Assembly (NCBI GenBank): GCA_018266055.1 | Contig: JAFDYT010000005.1 | Location: forward strand, 124,001-188,000 | Direction: 5' to 3' | Origin: Bacteroidota bacterium | GTDB lineage: Bacteria > Bacteroidota > Bacteroidia > Cytophagales > Cyclobacteriaceae | DNA: 64,000 nt | In this document: positions 61,643 through 64,000 of the stretch, one piece after another | How the letters are laid out: the number at the start of each line of letters is the position of its first letter | Numbering within the stretch: position 1 is the stretch's first letter | The notes under the pieces: model-generated | What the model was told of the DNA's origin: nothing | Database searches by the model: none | The model's input: the letters and a program-made list of their open reading frames with translations, nothing else | Made by a program: the position numbers and the translations under genes

Positions 61643-62590
61643 ATGACCCGTTTAGTTCTTGCCATTTTTCTCTGTTCATTTTTTTCTTCCTGCATTGTAA
61701 GCAAGAAAAAATTTGACGACATGCTTGCTCAGAAAGTAAAAGCCGAAGGTGAGCTGGCCGACAAAACCAAAAAACTTGACGAGGCAAACGCCTCCATCAA
61801 CGCACTCAACGAATCGCTCAAAAAATTAAAGCAAGATTCCATCGCCCTCAACGACAATCTTCAGGCGGGCACCAAGAAGTTAGCTGACCTTAACAAGGAA
61901 TATGAAAAGCTAAATGCGAATTACAAAACGTCATTAAGCAAAAGCGGTAAACTCAATCAGGATCTTGCTCAGCAACGCGACCAATTGCTGGCTATTCAGG
62001 ACAACCTGGAGAAAACAAGAAAAGCCAACGACTCTCTCAGTAACAGCTTGGCGGAGCGCGAAAAGAAAGTGAAGGAACTTGAGCAAGTGCTGGCTAACAA
62101 AGACAAGGCTGTGCAGGATTTGAAAAACAGAATCAGCAATGCCCTGTTGAATTTTAAAGAGAATGACCTTACCGTGAAAGTGAAGAACGGCAAAGTCTAC
62201 GTGTCGCTCGCCGAGCAATTGCTGTTTGGCTCAGGCAGTATTGTAGTTGACAAGAAAGGCGTTGGCGCATTGCAGCAGCTGGCGAAGGCGATTAAAGATC
62301 AAAAAGATATCAACGTGATGATTGAAGGACATACCGACAATGTGCCGATTGCGCAAGGCACCAAATACCTGGAAGACAACTGGGATCTTAGCGTGTTGCG
62401 TGCTACTTCGATTACCAAAATATTAATCAAAGCCGGCATGTCGCCCAATCAGATTACATCGGCTGGTAAAGGAGAATTCTCTCCGATAGCCGCCAATGAC
62501 AATCCGCAGAACAAACAAAAAAACCGGCGCACAGAAATTATCATTACGCCAAACCTGGATGAGCTCTTCAAAATTCTCGACGCAAATTAA
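61643..62590 (+). CDS. OmpA-family lipoprotein with coiled-coil stalk
   Basis: A 315-residue outer-membrane lipoprotein: signal ends with S-S-C (Cys17). A long coiled coil (about 25-165, heptads such as LNQDLAQQRDQLLAIQDNLEK) leads to a C-terminal OmpA domain with the peptidoglycan-binding motifs IEGHTDNVPI and NRRTEIII. It would tie the outer membrane to the cell wall. An exact -7 box lies upstream. The PLDc_N-like gene begins ten bases after the stop, so both may be co-transcribed. Confidence 0.92.
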   Translation: MTRLVLAIFLCSFFSSCIVSKKKFDDMLAQKVKAEGELADKTKKLDEANASINALNESLKKLKQDSIALNDNLQAGTKKLADLNKEYEKLNANYKTSLSKSGKLNQDLAQQRDQLLAIQDNLEKTRKANDSLSNSLAEREKKVKELEQVLANKDKAVQDLKNRISNALLNFKENDLTVKVKNGKVYVSLAEQLLFGSGSIVVDKKGVGALQQLAKAIKDQKDINVMIEGHTDNVPIAQGTKYLEDNWDLSVLRATSITKILIKAGMSPNQITSAGKGEFSPIAANDNPQNKQKNRRTEIIITPNLDELFKILDAN

Positions 62591-62600
62591 TTAATACCCC

Positions 62601-62765
62601 ATGGGCAGACTCATTTCACTCCTTATTCTTGTTCTTGACATTGTTGTCATTCTTGATATTCTGAAAAGCAACAAAGACATGGAGAAGAAAGTGTTGTGGA
62701 TTATTGTGGTAATTTTTCTTCCATTGCTTGGACCGGTTCTTTACTATCTTTTAGGAAAGAAATAA
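62601..62765 (+). CDS. PLDc_N-type mini membrane protein (54 aa)
   Basis: A short frame ten bases after the OmpA gene, starting ATG 62601. It has two hydrophobic helices (about 4-20 and 32-51) around SNKDMEKKVLWI, and the VIFLPLLGPVLYYLLGKK end that marks the phospholipase-D-nuclease N-terminal (PLDc_N) domain found alone in many small proteins. Probably sits in the inner membrane. Function of single-domain forms is unknown. Confidence 0.82.
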   Translation: MGRLISLLILVLDIVVILDILKSNKDMEKKVLWIIVVIFLPLLGPVLYYLLGKK

Positions 62766-62880
62766 GGTGACCGAAGATTCTGCTTGTGCTAAGAACCAAA
62801 TTGTTGTCCCTTAAGAAAAATTAATTTTTCATTCAGTTCAGCTTTAAGAAGCGCCATTATTTTTGGTGAAATTCTTATTC

Positions 62881-64000
62881 ATGAAATTCTTTCTGGGATT
62901 ACTCTTGCTTCCGGTTTCGTTGTGGGCACAACCTCAGTTCGAAGTTCAGGAGTTTTCCGCCAAAGTGGTAGCGCTTCAGCCTGGGTTTAATTTTGCGTAT
63001 TCAAGAATCATGCTTCAGACTGGAAATGAAAAGGGGCTGTATCTTTTTCATCCCATCAACGGAGAGTTGTTTGTTCAGAAAGCAAAACCCGGTGCTGTGG
63101 TGGAGGTAAAGGCTAAAGTCTATCCACGCTCTCGCGAATTGATGAAAAGCCTTTCGAAGGAGAATCAGGAACTTTCATGGTATTTGAGTAGAGATGAAAT
63201 TCTTGAGATAAAATTCGATGACAATTGGGTTAAACTAAAAAAACCGGAAGGCAATTCTGAAACCAATGAAAGGAGTAGTGAGATATTTCTTGAAAAAGAA
63301 ATTCGTCAGGAGTATTTTCTGAATGGCCAAAAATTAGGATTGGTGTTTGATCGAGGTGCGGTAGCGTATGTGAATACCATAAACCCGATCACCAATTTTA
63401 TGGACTCAGTGGCGGTAGGCGACAAAACTTCTTTTGTGGGCCTGCTCCAAAAAAAATTACCTGGCTATGTCTATCCGATTGCAGGAGTGAAGCAAACCTA
63501 TTTTTATGTTCCCTTACGGAAAGAAAGCGGCCGCTGGCAAGCGTTGTTGTTCAAACAAAATCACGTGTGCATCGGTGCAAAGTTTAAAACAAATTCCGGA
63601 AAGGAAATTAGACTTTCATTCCCAAGCGATCATGCCATCAGGGTAAGGGAATTCCTAAAACCCGAAAAAGATCTTCGTATTTATTTTGGTCGATCCTATA
63701 ACATTGGCAAGATGGATTTGCCCGAATTACACGCCATCATTCAGGAGAAGGACACGCTATACATCAAAGAGTTTGGGTTCTATGGAGGCGCCGACGGCAA
63801 TCACGAACACGAAGAAGTGGAGATAGAGGGAAAAATCACCCGGATCAATAAATCAGAGAAAGGCAATGTGATGAACATTATTGTGGACACGAAGTATTAT
63901 GTGGAAATTGATGCGATGATGGCTCAACAACTGGGGTACTTGTTTAAGAAAGGAAAATCCGTCATCATCGCAGGAAAGGAACGCATCAAAAAAGTGGGAG
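62881..64000 (+). CDS. Secreted protein of unknown function, cut by the window end
   Basis: An open frame from ATG 62881 to the end, at least 373 codons without a stop. A signal peptide (about 1-17, LPVSLWAQ) is followed by soluble sequence with mixed strands and helices (NFAYSRIMLQTGNEKGLYLF, YPIAGVKQTYFYVPLRKES), and an acidic-histidine patch GNHEHEEVEIEGK near 316-328. I do not recognise the family. A TATTTTTG box lies about 20 bases ahead of the start. The C-terminus is not visible here. Confidence 0.75.
   Translation, partial: MKFFLGLLLLPVSLWAQPQFEVQEFSAKVVALQPGFNFAYSRIMLQTGNEKGLYLFHPINGELFVQKAKPGAVVEVKAKVYPRSRELMKSLSKENQELSWYLSRDEILEIKFDDNWVKLKKPEGNSETNERSSEIFLEKEIRQEYFLNGQKLGLVFDRGAVAYVNTINPITNFMDSVAVGDKTSFVGLLQKKLPGYVYPIAGVKQTYFYVPLRKESGRWQALLFKQNHVCIGAKFKTNSGKEIRLSFPSDHAIRVREFLKPEKDLRIYFGRSYNIGKMDLPELHAIIQEKDTLYIKEFGFYGGADGNHEHEEVEIEGKITRINKSEKGNVMNIIVDTKYYVEIDAMMAQQLGYLFKKGKSVIIAGKERIKKVG

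Overview
The window reads as a piece of chromosome from a Bacteroidota bacterium, most likely of the Cytophagales type. This is inferred from gene families and promoter style; no 16S or other phylogenetic marker is present. Pointers are Bacteroidota-type promoters (TTG, 16-22 nt, TAnnTTTG), few Shine-Dalgarno sites with frequent TTG/GTG starts, a type B ribosomal protein L31, a single-chain glycyl-tRNA synthetase, a GlmU-family sugar nucleotidyltransferase-like protein, a Wzi/RemB-like outer-membrane protein, a LytS/LytTR two-component pair, and DUF5522, TMEM220 and DUF4097 proteins. There is no rRNA, tRNA, CRISPR array, prophage or intact insertion sequence. Coding density is high and the only gene-free stretch over 300 bp (27489-27841) holds a cobalamin riboswitch and its promoter.

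Layout. 76-3603: dipeptide epimerase, a small antitoxin-like gene with a decayed toxin remnant, an NRDE protein and a MATE exporter. 3792-9709: a co-directional run of thioesterase, secreted M24 peptidase, PlsC acyltransferase, GatC and a 994-residue membrane/TPR protein of unknown function. 9761-10399: a PIN-domain toxin-antitoxin pair. 10618-13755: gcvT, comB and an MFS transporter. 13761-16471 (minus): lipoprotein amidohydrolase, MazG-like pyrophosphohydrolase and VanX-type dipeptidase. 16698-18554: PIN-PhoH ATPase and a small conserved-looking protein. 18559-21835 (minus): sucD, then a FecR/TPR-like secreted protein with a stand-alone CHASE2 protein. 21894-28981: meaB, DUF5522, a large zinc metalloprotease, a riboswitch-controlled BtuB-like receptor and a divergent BtuF-like lipoprotein. 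These form a vitamin B12 neighbourhood, since MeaB serves a B12 enzyme. 29035-32027 (minus): an ECF sigma factor, a HEAT-containing anti-sigma-like protein and two secreted DUF4097 proteins, which looks like an envelope-stress operon.

32219-43826: an MFS exporter, an ABC-F protein, a second PIN toxin-antitoxin pair just upstream of pyrD, a histidine kinase overlapping a convergent STAS-like gene, a glyS / scramblase-like / dgt operon and a TPR membrane protein. 43896-51147: a TMEM220 protein, a sterol-desaturase-type hydroxylase, an MMPL/RND exporter, and the operon LiaF-like / DUF4288 / LytS-type kinase / LytTR regulator. 51144-55536 (minus): rpmE2, then GlmU-like, holB, cyclophilin and RfbD-like genes packed with 4-nt overlaps. 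55696-60104: Wzi/RemB-like barrel, MsbA-like exporter, a small membrane protein and gmhA, which point to surface-glycan assembly. 60108-64000: START-domain protein, SDR oxidoreductase, OmpA-type lipoprotein, a PLDc_N-like mini-protein and a secreted protein cut by the window end.

The strongest candidates for undescribed biology are the sigma / anti-sigma-HEAT / DUF4097 operon, the LiaF-DUF4288-LytS-LytTR operon, the stand-alone CHASE2 pair, the 994-residue membrane-TPR protein, and a dispersed intergenic repeat present twice in opposite orientation (3611-3722 and 10420-10525). I found no clear defence island or mobile system.
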